Assembly: GCA_015075185.1 (NCBI GenBank)
Contig: JABTUW010000008.1
Location: 247,100-311,099 of the forward strand
DNA length: 64,000 nucleotides
Origin: Anaerolineales bacterium
GTDB lineage: Bacteria > Chloroflexota > Anaerolineae > 4572-78 > J111
Direction: 5' to 3'
Part shown: piece after piece, positions 49,757 through 57,510 of the stretch
Position numbering within the stretch: position 1 is the first letter of the stretch
How the letters are laid out: the number at the start of each line of letters is the position of its first letter
Position numbers and translations under genes: made by a program
Notes under the pieces: generated by a model
The model's input: only the letters and a program-made list of their open reading frames with translations
What the model was told of the DNA's origin: nothing
Database searches by the model: none

Positions 49757-51837
49757 GCCAGCAACAGCTTGCGCAAGAACAACAGCAGCCGCAGCAACAG
49801 CCAATGCCCAACGTAATCGGAACCAGCTGCCTTGTCTCGGCAATTGGGTGCTCAGCGATATCCTTATTGATAAGCAGCCGGACCTGGGGCTATTACTGAG
49901 TGTTGAAGCTTACCACACTGCAAACACGCTAGAATCTCGAGAAGCTTGTTGACTGGATTGACAGCCAATCCACATATTACAACCTTTCTCAATGGCCATA
50001 GGACTTCAGTATGGGACGTAACTTTCAGCCCAGATGCAAAATTATTAGCTTCAGGTAGTGGAGACAAAACTATCATTTTATGGATGTAGCTACTGCACAG
50101 CCTATTGGCCAGGCTCTGACGGGTCATACAGGTAGTGTATTGAGTGGCTTTCAGCCCGGACGGCAAAACCTTAGCTTCAGGCAGCGAAGATAAGACTATC
50201 ATTTTATGGGATGTAGCTATTGCACAGCCTATTGGCCAGGCTCTGACGGGTCATACAGGTAGTGTATTGAGTGTAGCTTTCAGCCCGGACGGCAAAACCT
50301 TAGCTTCAGGTAGTGGAGACAAAACTATCATTTTATGGGATGTAGCTACTGCACAGCCTATTGGCCAGGCTCGACGGGTCATACAGGTATTGAGTGTAGC
50401 TTTCAGCCCGACGGCAAACCTCAGCTTCAGGCAGCGAAGATAAGACTATCATTTATGGGATGTAGCTATTGCACAGCCTATTGGCCAGGTCTGACGGGTC
50501 ATACAGCTCCTGTATCAAGTGTAGCTTTACCCCAATGGCGAAATCTTGGCCTCCGGAAGCTGGATAGCATTATTTTGTGGGACTAGTTACCTGTCACCCC
50601 ATTGATGAATCTTTGCAACTCATGGGGAGTATCAAGTGTAGCTAGTGGATGGTAAAATCTGGCGTCGGGGTGGGACCCTGATAGTTTTGTGGATCTAACG
50701 AGTGGGCAACCTATCGATAAGCCGTTTGTTGGTCATACATCTCCTGTGTGGAGTATAGCTTTAATTCAGATGGGAAAACTATAGCCTCTGGAAGTGGGGA
50801 TGCTAAAATCATTCTATGGGATGTAACTACAGAATATACACTGATGAACCGCTTGTTGGCCATACAGATGGTGTATCAGATATAGCTTTTAGCCCAAAAA
50901 GGTGAAACACTGATCTCTGGAGGTTGGGACAGCAAACTCATTCTGTGGGATGACCAAAAGACAGCGTGTAGCTCATCTGCCCTCTGGCCACAAAGGGTGT
51001 TTAAGCATATCTCTTAGCCCTGACGGCAAAACTTTGGCCTCGAGTCTGGGATACTAATATCATTTTGTGGATGTAACTTCTAGGCAGAAGCATAAAAGCC
51101 ACTTATGGACCACAAAGATGCTGTGGAGTCTTACCTTCAGCCCAGATGGAAAGATATTGGTCAGGTAGTGGGGATAATAGTGTTATTTTATGGGACATCG
51201 CTACAAGGAAGGAACTTAATAAATTAACTGAGCATACTGGCGGTGTATGGGTCCAGCTTTCAGTCCAGATGGCAAATATTGGCTTCGGGCAGCGAGGATA
51301 AATCCATCATTCTATGGGATGTAGTTACAGGGCAACCCCGCGGTAAACCACTTGTTGGCCATACCGATAGTGTATGGGGCTTGCTTTCAGCCCAGATGGA
51401 AGATATTGGCTTCAGGTAGTGAAGATACAACTATCATTTTGTGGGATATAGTCTCAGGAGAACCAATTGGACAACCTCTCAAAGGTCATACAGCCCAGTC
51501 TGGAGTGTAACATTTAGTTCGGATGGTAAGATACTGGCTTCTGGGAGTGGGGACACTAATGTAATCTTGTGATGTGATCGGTAGGCAGCAATTGGTGGGC
51601 CACTTGTCGCCACAAAGATTCTGTGTGGAGTGTCTCTTCAATCAAGATGGTCGCATACTGGCTTCAAGTAGTGGTGATAGTACCATTATTCTTTGGGACA
51701 TGAGTATCGAGTCAGGCAAACGCGTGCTTGTCTTATCGCCAATCGTAATCTAACTCAAGGGAATGGAGAAATTATTTTGAGATGAGCCGTATCGTACAAC
51801 CTGTCCAAATCTTTCTTCACTCAACAACCTTAGGTGA
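49757..51837 (+). pseudogene. T5: WD40 propeller, heavily frameshifted, with conserved tail
   Basis: After a stalk (LLLSVEAYHTANTLESRE) about 15 WD40 blades run through all frames: FSPDGKTLASGSEDKTIILW, DVATAQPIGQALTGHTGSVL and so on. Individual blades differ by single missing bases, for example TTTATGGATG against TTTATGGGATG. The tail reads NRNLTQ ... DEPYRTTCPNLSSLNNLR and ends at TGA 51835-51837. The first four blades (50.05-50.5 kb) are almost identical in DNA. With about 20 indels in 2 kb, this stretch is either decaying or badly resolved by the assembly. Confidence 0.6.
50072..50500 (+). repeat. near-identical WD40-coding tandem repeats, period about 129 bp
   Basis: The motif TTTTATGGGATGTAGCTA recurs at about 50202 and 50331, a spacing of 129 bases or 43 codons, with shorter spacing where bases are missing before and after. 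Over a full unit only a few positions differ (GAAGAT/GGAGAC, ATTGCA/ACTGCA). Confidence 0.7.
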
Positions 51838-52670
51838 GCCTGGTAGCGCTTTATAATCCAGATACATTATCTGATCAATCTTTAAGCTCCGGGCTGATCG
51901 CTCTCGAGAGCAGTTGGAGACTTTTCTGACTTATGGGAGAAATATCGCCATCGTTTAGGATGTCCACTTTATGAATATCCGAGGAAAGTACCAATTGTTG
52001 GAGAACAGTTCTTTCAAAATGGTCATATGTTCTTCCTTTCCGACCGCACCACAAATTTTGTGGTTTATGATTTCTGAGATTGGCAGATCCAAAATGCGAA
52101 TTGAGGAAGGGACATCAGATTACTCCTGTGAAGTAGCCGTGCCACCTGGACTAAAACAACCACGCCGTGGCTTTGGTGATATTTGTGTAATCAACTTGGT
52201 GGTTCTAGTTCTTCGGATAGGTCCTTGACGATGAATATGGTTTTGAGAATTTAGATATAGTGCAGGATTTCGAGGGGGTATTATTTTCGGGATAGCGATG
52301 GGTATAGTAAAGAACTTGCGTACGTTTTCTTTAGAGATAACTGACTTTGTAAGAGAACATCGTCTGTATTGTCGCAGAAACCATGGGTAGATCAGTAAGC
52401 GGGTGGTATTCTAACTGCGTACATGACGAAACCACCAAATATAGTGGTGTTATTTTTTATATTGAAGTGGTTCGTTTCGTCGGTGATAAGTTGCATTTAT
52501 CGGCCCTCCATATTCAATAGCAACGGCCAAGAGAGTGTCTGGCTGCCGTGTGCGCGATGATTTTGACCTATTTGAACCTTTCAGTCACCTACCCGGGTGA
52601 GGATAGCAAACTGCCGTTGGCTGCCAGTGTGCTGTTCCAGTACCCAACGACCAACCACCCATAATCAGGT
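51838..52670 (+). other. degenerate sequence with a beta-rich RLGCP-containing fragment
   Basis: No gene longer than about 85 codons. At 51930-52110 a frame reads KYRHRLGCPLYEYP, GEQFFQNGHMFFLSDRTTN and FVVYD; later pieces (QPRRGFGD, GFENLDIVQDFEGVLFSG) look like a second copy of the same unit. From memory, L-G-C-P ... E-Q-x-F-x-x-G-x-M-x-W repeats occur in secreted Chloroflexota proteins. The fragments probably belonged to a small extracytoplasmic protein. Confidence 0.3.
52433..52458 (+). terminator. weak intrinsic terminator
   Basis: Short stem CACCA / TGGTG around a seven-base loop, followed after four bases by TTTTTT (52453-52458). It may end transcripts coming out of the T1-T5 array. 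The five-base stem is weak. Confidence 0.35.
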
Positions 52671-52951
52671 CAAATGTGCCGAGCCGGGCCAGACTCATAC
52701 CCGCCCTGCATCTGCGTCAAGAAGATGAGCGGTACAATGAACTGGGAAAACTATTCGATTTTACTGAGCAGGTATACCCGACGCCCAGGTGTGAGAACGG
52801 TACTCTCTCTATTTACTTTAGTCCGAATGTTGAGTCTCTTGTCACCGCTATGCTTTCACAGAACCAACGGGCAAGGATCATTCTAAAGTTTCACTTCAAT
52901 CCAAAATGGGCTAATAACGGCACAGCTTTGGTAGCGAAAATAGAGAATTCT

Positions 52952-53323
52952 ATGGCTACCACTTACATCGGCACAGTCCGCAACGGAAAAGTTGAGTTTG
53001 AGCGTCCACTGACCTTGCCAGAAGGCAGCCATGTTCGGGTTACACTATCGCCGGTGCTTAGTGAGCGGCAAGCAGCAGGCAAGGCCAACGTCTGGCTAGC
53101 CAATCAAGTGGGCGATGCAGTGGGGGTGATTACGGGGACATTGATCCAGGTCGAGGAGCGAACCGTCTGGCGCTTTGAGGCGTTCATCACCGGCGTCCAT
53201 TTTGAGCCGATTGGCCCCATTGGCCAAATCGAAGTCGACGCCGATACCGGCAAAGTGTTGAGTTCCCCCGAAACTGCCGAGGCGATGATCAACCGTGGCC
53301 GCCAACTTGCCCCTGCCCCATAA
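52952..53323 (+). CDS. small protein with antitoxin-like N-terminus, upstream partner of a C39-like peptidase
   Basis: The open frame begins at 52676, but the ATG at 52952 (MATTYIGTVRNGKVEFERPL, then LPEGSHVRVTL) is the likely start, because this segment matches the AF2212/DUF104-type antitoxin start (V-R-N-G-x-I-x-x-x-x-P-x-x-L-P-E-G-x-x-V-x-V), known from memory. The rest (VWRFEAFITGVHFEPIGPIG, QIEVDADTGKVLSSPE) looks like a PepSY-type or beta-sheet domain. The last 29 bases overlap the start of the C39-like peptidase gene, implying a translationally coupled pair. Length 123 residues. Confidence 0.6.
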   Translation: MATTYIGTVRNGKVEFERPLTLPEGSHVRVTLSPVLSERQAAGKANVWLANQVGDAVGVITGTLIQVEERTVWRFEAFITGVHFEPIGPIGQIEVDADTGKVLSSPETAEAMINRGRQLAPAP

Positions 53324-53753
53324 ACCGCAACAAGGCGACGGCTATTGTCTCCCGGCTTGTGCCCAGATGGTTTTAGCGTATCTGGGCATTTCCCGCACCC
53401 AGGATGCCCTGGCCAAAACCCTGGGACTCAATCCTCCCTTTGGTACTCGCCACTCCAATATCAAAAAACTGGCCTCGGCCAAGATCAAGGTGACCTATGA
53501 AGCCGGCGATCTGGCCACTATTCGCCACTGGATCGAGCAAGGCACACCGGTGATTGTTTTCGTGCAGGCCGGCGATCTGCCTCACTGGTCAGGACAACAC
53601 TTCCAACATGCCGTTGTCGTGGTGGGGGTTGAGGGGCAGAGAGTCTACCTGATGGATCCTGCTCTTGATGAAGGGTCAACGCCGGTTGAAGAAGAAGCCT
53701 TTATGTTGGCCTGGAGTTGGTTTGATTACTACTACGCTACCTTAATCCGATAG
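53295..53753 (+). CDS. C39-like cysteine peptidase
   Basis: 152 residues, start ATG 53295 overlapping the previous gene. Catalytic Cys is in GDGYCLPACAQMVLAYLG, His in FQHAVVVVGV and Asp in VYLMDPALDEG, in the order and spacing of papain-like C39 peptidases (bacteriocin-processing type). No membrane or ABC domain is attached and no signal peptide is seen, so it acts in the cytoplasm. Pairing with a small antitoxin-like protein suggests a toxin-antitoxin-like or regulated-peptidase unit. This functional idea is inference. Confidence 0.75.
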   Translation: MAANLPLPHKPQQGDGYCLPACAQMVLAYLGISRTQDALAKTLGLNPPFGTRHSNIKKLASAKIKVTYEAGDLATIRHWIEQGTPVIVFVQAGDLPHWSGQHFQHAVVVVGVEGQRVYLMDPALDEGSTPVEEEAFMLAWSWFDYYYATLIR

Positions 53754-53907
53754 CTGCTCATTAATCGGAAGATACAGCTATCTCCCTACCTTGGCACAGT
53801 GGACTGTAGCTTCCTCTCCCGCTCTATCCCCTTTCATTGCACCAATCAATCTGGCCGTAAAGCGCAAAGCTATTGACCCAACTTCATCCTCTTGATAAGA
53901 TGAAGCT

Positions 53908-54165
53908 ATGGAGTCGTTGATTGTGCTGTCCGGGACTGTTTGTTCAATCAGCCGCCACGAGCAGACGGCCCGATTCAACCTGCGCACCGGGGAGGGGGTC
54001 TTCTCCATTCATTTGGACCGGCAGTTGACCGATCTGCTGGATGGTGTCCTGCGTCCCTCTGTTCAGGTCTGCGTCATCGGCAACCCCCGGTCGTATTATC
54101 ACCGCCGCCGGCGGACCAACCTGGTCTTCGTGGAGGCCTTGGCCTGCTTTGCTCTGGTCCGGTAG
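53908..54165 (+). CDS. small OB-fold-like protein, paralogue of the 54690 gene
   Basis: 85 residues: SLIVLSGTVCSISRHEQTAR, then GVFSIHLDRQLTDLL, VQVCVIGNPRSYYHRRR and TNLVFVEALACF. Five beta segments and the shared V-I-G-x-P-x-S-Y-Y-H-x-R-R motif align with the 54690 product. The pattern suggests an OB-fold, perhaps a single-strand DNA-binding protein of a mobile element, but this is not certain. It stands alone, 35 bases upstream of a strong promoter, so it belongs to a different transcript from its paralogue. Confidence 0.5.
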   Translation: MESLIVLSGTVCSISRHEQTARFNLRTGEGVFSIHLDRQLTDLLDGVLRPSVQVCVIGNPRSYYHRRRRTNLVFVEALACFALVR

Positions 54166-54200
54166 CCTCAGTGGGCGTCAATTTTTAAGTCTTAAAAGTA

Positions 54201-54229
54201 TTGACACAAGTCCAATATTCTCCTATACT
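54201..54229 (+). promoter_or_regulatory. consensus sigma70 promoter
   Basis: TTGACA (54201-54206), a 17-base spacer and TATACT (54224-54229); only the -10 deviates, by one base, from consensus. Transcription should start near 54236, giving a leader of about 160 bases before the ATG at 54399. This is the strongest promoter in the window and heads the GC-rich conjugation-like operon. Confidence 0.75.
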
Positions 54230-54235
54230 GGAATC

Positions 54236-54398
54236 AACTTGATATAAACCGTGTTATGCGGTGCAGAGTGTCATCCACCCCACCGGTGGACTCACTCGTT
54301 AGCCGGGCTTTTTAGCCTCGACTCTCAGCTCTGTACTTGAGTAACGTAACCACTCTCCGGCACAGCCGGGGATGTCTCTGTATTGACAGGAGGTTACG
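54236..54398 (+). ncRNA. structured 5' leader (candidate riboswitch or regulatory RNA)
   Basis: An outer stem GTGCAGAG (54261-54268) with CTCTGTAC (54329-54336), eight pairs with one G-U, encloses two hairpins: TCCACC/GGTGGA (54274-54279 with 54285-54290) and GGCT/AGCC (54306-54309 with 54314-54317). GAGTG (54266-54270) can alternatively pair with CACTC (54293-54297), which excludes part of the outer stem, so two mutually exclusive folds exist. No ORF occupies the leader. It ends with AGGAGG (54388-54393) before the ATG. I do not recognise it as a known riboswitch class. Confidence 0.45.
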
Positions 54399-54671
54399 AT
54401 GCAAGGCAGGGCTTTTTTGATTCTGCTGTTTAGCCTCATCAGCCTGGTCGTGGCGACCAGCCCACCCCTCATAGGGCCACTGCTGCGGCGGGAGCCGACC
54501 CCGACGGCTACTCCAACGCCGGTGACGCCTACCATCACTCCTACGATGACGCCTGACCCTTTTGCTCATGTGCCGACGGCCACGCCTGCCGGCCGAAGAC
54601 AAGGGCTGGTCATCCCTTCTCTGCCGGCAATAACCCCCTTTTCTCTACCTACCAGTTCTGCCTCAGACTGA
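54399..54671 (+). CDS. small membrane-anchored or secreted Thr/Pro-rich protein
   Basis: 90 residues, with AGGAGG five bases before the ATG. Residues 1-25 (MQGRAFLILLFSLISLVVAT) are a signal peptide or membrane anchor. The remainder is a low-complexity T/P-rich stretch (TPTATPTPVTPTITPTMTPD), the same linker style as in the 60145 PPC protein and the 56267 peptidase. It is the first gene of the operon. It could be a short cell-wall-spanning peptide; the function is unknown. Confidence 0.6.
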   Translation: MQGRAFLILLFSLISLVVATSPPLIGPLLRREPTPTATPTPVTPTITPTMTPDPFAHVPTATPAGRRQGLVIPSLPAITPFSLPTSSASD

Positions 54672-54689
54672 AAGAAAGGAAACGAGACC

Positions 54690-55061
54690 ATGGATGGATA
54701 TGAGTCCCTCGTGGTCCTGGCCGGGCACATCACCACTGTCAAACCGGCCCCGACCGGCTGCTATCTGACACTTTGTAACCAGGATGGGTTTTTCATGGTG
54801 CAGGTCACGCCGGCCCTGGCTCAGCGGGTGGGCCATCTGCTGCACTCTGCGGCCCGGGTCTGGGTGATCGGACGGCCCCTGTCCTATTACCATCAGCGGC
54901 GGCAGGCCAACCAGGTCGTGATTGAAGCGGAGCGCATTGCCCCGGCTGAGGCGGGTGGGCTGCCGGTGGCGGGCTTGCTGCCTCTCATCGAACTGGTGAC
55001 GGCTTATCTCTCACACTTAACGGTGGGAGAGCTGCAGCCGGTCTATCTGAAGGAGGGTTGA
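54690..55061 (+). CDS. OB-fold-like protein
   Basis: 123 residues: SLVVLAGHITTVKPAPTG, FFMVQVTPALAQRV, ARVWVIGRPLSYYHQRR and QANQVVIEAERI form the conserved five-strand core also present in the 53908 product. The last 40 residues add a helix (LLPLIELVTAYLSHLTVGEL). Likely an OB-fold, possibly binding single-stranded DNA as accessory proteins of conjugative elements do. The stop is one base before the next ATG, and its end carries the AGGAGGG ribosome site of that gene. Confidence 0.55.
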   Translation: MDGYESLVVLAGHITTVKPAPTGCYLTLCNQDGFFMVQVTPALAQRVGHLLHSAARVWVIGRPLSYYHQRRQANQVVIEAERIAPAEAGGLPVAGLLPLIELVTAYLSHLTVGELQPVYLKEG

Positions 55062-55062
55062 G

Positions 55063-55833
55063 ATGATTGTCAGCGTCACGGGCAAAGGAGGCGTGGGCAA
55101 AACCAGCCTCTGCGCCATCTTGTTAGATGAACTAGCCCGCTGCGATTATCCAGGCCCGGTGCTGGCCGTGGACGCCGACCCGGCGACGACCCTGCACCTG
55201 GCCCTGGGTTTGCCACAGCCCGAGGCCACTGTGGCCGACGTGCGGGAGACGACCCCGCTGGATGCCCAGACCGTGCGCAACCTGCCGGCCGGCAGCACTG
55301 TCTCCACCTACGTGCGGGATAAGCTGCGAGAGACCGGGGTGGTTAGCCGTCACCACCTGCGGCAGATGGCGCTTGACGTGATGGCCATGGGTCAGGGCGA
55401 AGGCCCCGGCTGTTACTGCCAAATCAACCGGGCCTTGAGCCTGGCGCTGGGCCAGGTCGTCTCGGCCTACCGGCTGATCCTGATCGATAACGAGGCCGGG
55501 GTGGAGCACATCAGCCGGTATCGATTACCCCAGGCCGACCTGCTGCTGGTGGTCGTGACACCCGGCCAGGCGGCGCAGGCGGTGGGCCGGCGGATACTGG
55601 CAACGGCCCGACAAGTGGGTATGGGCATTGAAGCAACCTGGATGGTCTTCAACCAGACCCTCTCCAGCTCCCGCCCTCCCACTGATGAAGCAGGGGTAAT
55701 GCTGGTGGTGCCGGCCAGTCTTGAGCTAATCGAGCTGGAGTTACAAGGCAGGCCGGCGGTGGCTTTGCCGACAGACGATCCGGTGCGAGTGGCCCTACGG
55801 CCATTGGTGGAGGGCATCCGGCGATGTGCGTGA
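55063..55833 (+). CDS. CooC-like MinD/ParA family ATPase
   Basis: 256 residues. Deviant Walker A GKGGVGKTS (residues 7-15), switch I region VDADPATTLHLALG (36-49), Walker B-like LILIDNEAGVEHISR (about 140). A Cys-x-Cys (C117, C119 in GPGCYCQIN) lies where CooC, the nickel-inserting ATPase of CO dehydrogenase, has its metal-binding CxC at the dimer interface. No CO dehydrogenase gene is nearby. The next gene encodes a Cys-rich protein and overlaps by ten bases. It may thus be a metal- or redox-responsive member, or a ParA-like factor of a mobile element. Confidence 0.8.
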   Translation: MIVSVTGKGGVGKTSLCAILLDELARCDYPGPVLAVDADPATTLHLALGLPQPEATVADVRETTPLDAQTVRNLPAGSTVSTYVRDKLRETGVVSRHHLRQMALDVMAMGQGEGPGCYCQINRALSLALGQVVSAYRLILIDNEAGVEHISRYRLPQADLLLVVVTPGQAAQAVGRRILATARQVGMGIEATWMVFNQTLSSSRPPTDEAGVMLVVPASLELIELELQGRPAVALPTDDPVRVALRPLVEGIRRCA

Positions 55834-56126
55834 CCTTCTGCCACCGGCGCGGGGTGCTGTACTGGAACCACGAAACCTGCTCCTTCGAGTTCTGCCCCCT
55901 CGTGATCGAAGAGCCAGGACGGTGCATCAGTTGCCGCTACCGGCAGCCAGAGGGTGATATCTGCACCCTGACCCGGGCGCTGCTGCCGGAGACGGGCGGC
56001 TGCTGCCACTGGAACGTGGACCTGATGACGGACCTGCAGCCGGTCACACCGGAGATGCTGGCGCCATTGGGGATCACCGGCCCGGAGCCGCCGAAGCGAT
56101 CCTGGATAGCCTGGCTGCCTGTATGA
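55824..56126 (+). CDS. Cys-rich small protein (likely continuing in frame to 56270)
   Basis: The start at ATG 55824 overlaps the ATPase gene. Nine cysteines lie in the first 61 residues (C2, C6, C19, C24, C34, C37, C47, C60, C61), including CISC, plus several His: a zinc or iron-sulfur binding protein by appearance. After TGA 56124-56126 the same frame continues without stop for 47 codons (SGYAWPDLVDPNWLGVPE ... WSAWEETWQQ) to TGA 56268-56270, which overlaps the next ATG. A pair of compensating indels between about 56090 and 56140 is the likeliest reason (an alternative frame reads EAILDSLAACM there). The product probably partners the CooC-like ATPase. Confidence 0.55.
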   Translation: MCVTFCHRRGVLYWNHETCSFEFCPLVIEEPGRCISCRYRQPEGDICTLTRALLPETGGCCHWNVDLMTDLQPVTPEMLAPLGITGPEPPKRSWIAWLPV

Positions 56127-56266
56127 AGTGGATACGCCTGGCCAGACCTGGTCGATCCGAACTGGCTGGGTGTGCCCGAGACCTACGGGCTGGGTATGGA
56201 GGATCTGGCCCCGGAAGTGCTCGACTGGAGTGCATGGGAAGAGACCTGGCAGCAAGGGGATGAACC

Positions 56267-57237
56267 ATGACCACCTATCTACCGGTACGCTATACTCCCC
56301 CACCCCGACGGCTCAGACGAGTAGGCTGCCTGCCTGGCCCTTCTCGGTCCGAAGCCCCCCTTGCGAGAAAATCGCCGGCGCTGGTGGTGCGGCGCGAACC
56401 CCGACTCTTTGCCGCCCTGTGGTCCGTAGATGGCGGCGGCCGGCGCTTCCTGACCGTTGGCGCCATTTGCTTTGTGGCCGGCTCGATCTTCCCCTGCTAT
56501 TGGTTGGCGCCATGGTGTTGGGCCTGGGCTTGAGCTACCTCAGTGTCCGGGTCGCGGCGGCCCATAACCCACCTACGACTCGCCCTCGATCGTTGGTCGT
56601 GCTCCCGACTATGACCCCCACTTCCCTGACAGCAGCGCGACCAGCCGCCGGTCCTACCCCACAGGGAACTCCAGGTGTTCCGCCTGGCCTGCTCCAACCT
56701 TTTTTCATCCAGGTCATCGAACGCGACCTGGCGCCCACCGAAGTCGTAGAACCCCAGCCCGAATCCACCCCTGAACCGGCCCATCCGCTCATCGGTTGGC
56801 CGGCCAAGGGTACGATCAGCCAGGGCTTTGGCTGCTCGCCGTACTACACGGGCATTCCCGGGCCGGGCTGCCCGGCCGAAGCGCCCTGGTTTCACGACGG
56901 CGTAGACATCGCGGCCGGAGCCGGCACGCCGGTGCAGGCCAGCCTGGCCGGGACGGTCGTCTTCGCCGGGGCAGATGGCAGCGGTCCGGTCTGCCAGGAT
57001 GGGTACCGGGGCTACGGCCAGGCCGTGGTCATCGTTGGCGGGGCAGGCTGGCAGGCGCTGTACGCCCATTTAGCCCGGGTGGATGTGGCGGTTGGCCAGG
57101 GGGTCACACCGGAGACGATCATAGGCGCGACCGGCGAGACGGGCTGTACCAGCGGCGTCCACTTACATTTTGGCCTCCGGCACAACGGAGGGTTGGTTGA
57201 CCCGGAGGTCGTGGTAGGCCCACAGGATAAGGAGTAA
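56267..57237 (+). CDS. M23 family metallopeptidase (LytM-like), membrane-anchored, frameshift near 56490
   Basis: Probable start ATG 56267 (MTTYLPVRYTPPPRRLRR), overlapping the upstream stop (ATGA). The frame shifts at about 56490, where LPLLLVGAMVLGLGLSYLSV provides the membrane anchor in the second frame. A Pro/Thr-rich linker spans about 90 residues, then the LytM domain: GTISQGFG, HDGVDIAAGAGTPVQA (zinc His and Asp), YGQAVVIVGG, ALYAHL, HLHFGLR (H-x-H zinc ligand). All metal ligands are present, so it should cleave peptidoglycan cross-bridges. In conjugation-like loci such enzymes open the wall for the transfer channel. Confidence 0.75.
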
Positions 57238-57501
57238 ATGATGGAATACTTGAAAAGGGTGAAGATAACAATCCTGGCTGTTGTTCTGTTGAGCTGTGTT
57301 CTCTGCGGGGCGATGACGGCAGGGGTCAAACCGGCTCTGGCGGCCCTAGCTCCGCTGGCCGAGGAGATCTGCTCAGTGACATGGGGGGCGGAGCCCCAGC
57401 CTGCCGGGGTCGCGCTGAGGGTCGAAATTGAATGTCCCTGGCTGATGCGGTTGAGGCAGATCAACCGGCTGCCTCTGAGCCCCATTGATCGCAAGTGGTA
57501 G
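57238..57501 (+). CDS. small secreted protein
   Basis: 87 residues starting MMEYLKRVKITILAVVLLSC, a signal peptide with probable cleavage after ALA at about residue 35. The mature part is 50 residues (EEICSVTWGAEPQPAGVALR ... LPLSPIDRKW) with two cysteines. It starts directly after the peptidase stop and ends nine bases before the large membrane protein. Unrecognised; possibly a periplasm-like or wall component of the same machine. Confidence 0.55.
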   Translation: MMEYLKRVKITILAVVLLSCVLCGAMTAGVKPALAALAPLAEEICSVTWGAEPQPAGVALRVEIECPWLMRLRQINRLPLSPIDRKW

Positions 57502-57510
57502 GGGGCCGTC

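Noticed and set aside
50000..51800. Possible CRISPR or noncoding repeat array
   Set aside because: The 129-bp units translate into WD40 blades and continue T5; no spacer structure.
55467..56303. 278-codon minus-strand ORF
   Set aside because: Antisense to the CooC-like ATPase and the Cys-rich gene; no domain-like pattern, and the opposite strand carries clear motifs.
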